This document shows positions 5,663-5,888 of a DNA stretch of 5,888 bases, in pieces. This DNA comes from Nitrospirota bacterium (lineage in GTDB: Bacteria; Nitrospirota; Nitrospiria; Nitrospirales; UBA8639): positions 1-5,888 of the forward strand of contig QJYE01000391.1 in NCBI GenBank assembly GCA_003235785.1, written 5' to 3'. A program made the translations under genes and the position numbers. Every line of letters starts with the position of its first letter. The first letter of the stretch is position 1. The notes beneath the pieces were generated by a model. That model was not told the DNA's origin, searched no databases, and saw nothing but the letters and a program-made list of their open reading frames with translations.

Positions 5663-5751
5663 CCACCTGCCCCACTTGGTGGATCGATTCAATTGAAAAC
5701 CTCGTTTGATTGCGCAAATCGCAGGATTGATAAAACAAAACTTTCACTCAA

Positions 5752-5782
5752 ATTATACTTGATGGTCGCCTCGCATTGTCAT
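5752..5782 (-). promoter_or_regulatory. Candidate sigma-70 promoter for the lipoprotein gene
   Basis: A perfect TATAAT on the minus strand (5752-5757). Upstream is GACAAT at 17 bases or ATGACA at 19 bases, both partial -35 matches. It lies about 90 bases before the lipoprotein ATG and overlaps the stop codon of the possible gene end at the window edge. Confidence 0.4.
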
Positions 5783-5888
5783 ACGAACGAAGTCCTCACC
5801 AGCAGCAAGCCGCCTTTCCAATCCTCTTGAAACATAATCTTACAACGACCTGGCTGAGGACCCGTGGAAAGCTCGTAGAAAACTTTAT
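5779..5888 (-). CDS. Possible C-terminal end of a gene running off the right edge
   Basis: One minus-strand frame is open from the window edge to a TGA at 5779-5781, giving 35 residues: KVFYELSTGPQPG, then RCKIMFQEDWKGGLLLVRTSFV. The make-up, with a final hydrophobic strand, reads like real protein, and the stop falls just before a good TATAAT. A second frame is open for 30 codons but gives a Cys-rich, unlikely peptide. I do not recognise the protein, and with so few residues chance is not excluded. Confidence 0.4.
   Translation of the reverse strand, partial: KVFYELSTGPQPGRCKIMFQEDWKGGLLLVRTSFV

Overview
This 5.9-kb window looks like bacterial chromosome of about 48-50% G+C by eye, with every supportable gene on the minus strand. 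The gene mix suggests a Nitrospira-like nitrite oxidiser: an amicyanin-type periplasmic cupredoxin, a NarX/PilJ-type sensor kinase, a lone receiver-domain protein next to a globin, and an unassigned lipoprotein. This assignment comes from gene content and is not proven by the sequence.

Layout in transcription order, right to left. At the right edge is a possible C-terminal end of a gene (5779-5888). Next is a predicted lipoprotein of unknown function (5075-5662). A 244-base intergenic stretch then precedes a two-component pair: a membrane histidine kinase (3394-4830) and an OmpR/KdpE-like response regulator (2674-3369), 24 bases apart. A 327-base non-coding gap follows, rich in repeats, and then a secreted type-1 copper protein (1825-2346). 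After another intergenic region comes a single-domain receiver protein (1163-1558). Eight bases beyond its stop lies a globin gene that is now broken (546-1154). The leftmost 545 bases hold no gene I can support, only a strong hairpin and weak ORFs.

How the genes may work together: the kinase pairs a periplasmic PilJ/NarX-like sensor, a fold used elsewhere for nitrate and nitrite, with a KdpD-like catalytic core. It and its regulator probably control nearby genes. A 17-base motif (15 identical positions) occurs in the same orientation 156 bases upstream of the cupredoxin start and 165 bases upstream of the kinase start. In each case a second, partial copy lies about 14 bases further downstream. 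The simplest inference is a shared operator, perhaps for this regulator, linking the cupredoxin to the two-component system. The receiver and globin genes were probably one operon, because the globin Shine-Dalgarno sequence overlaps the receiver stop codon.

The most notable points are this shared motif, a decayed gene holding remnants of two tandem globin modules, a duplicated N-terminal strand in the cupredoxin, and a plus-strand terminator-like hairpin with a competing pairing partner in the 327-base gap. I see no CRISPR array, insertion sequence, tRNA or rRNA, and no clearly new multi-gene system.
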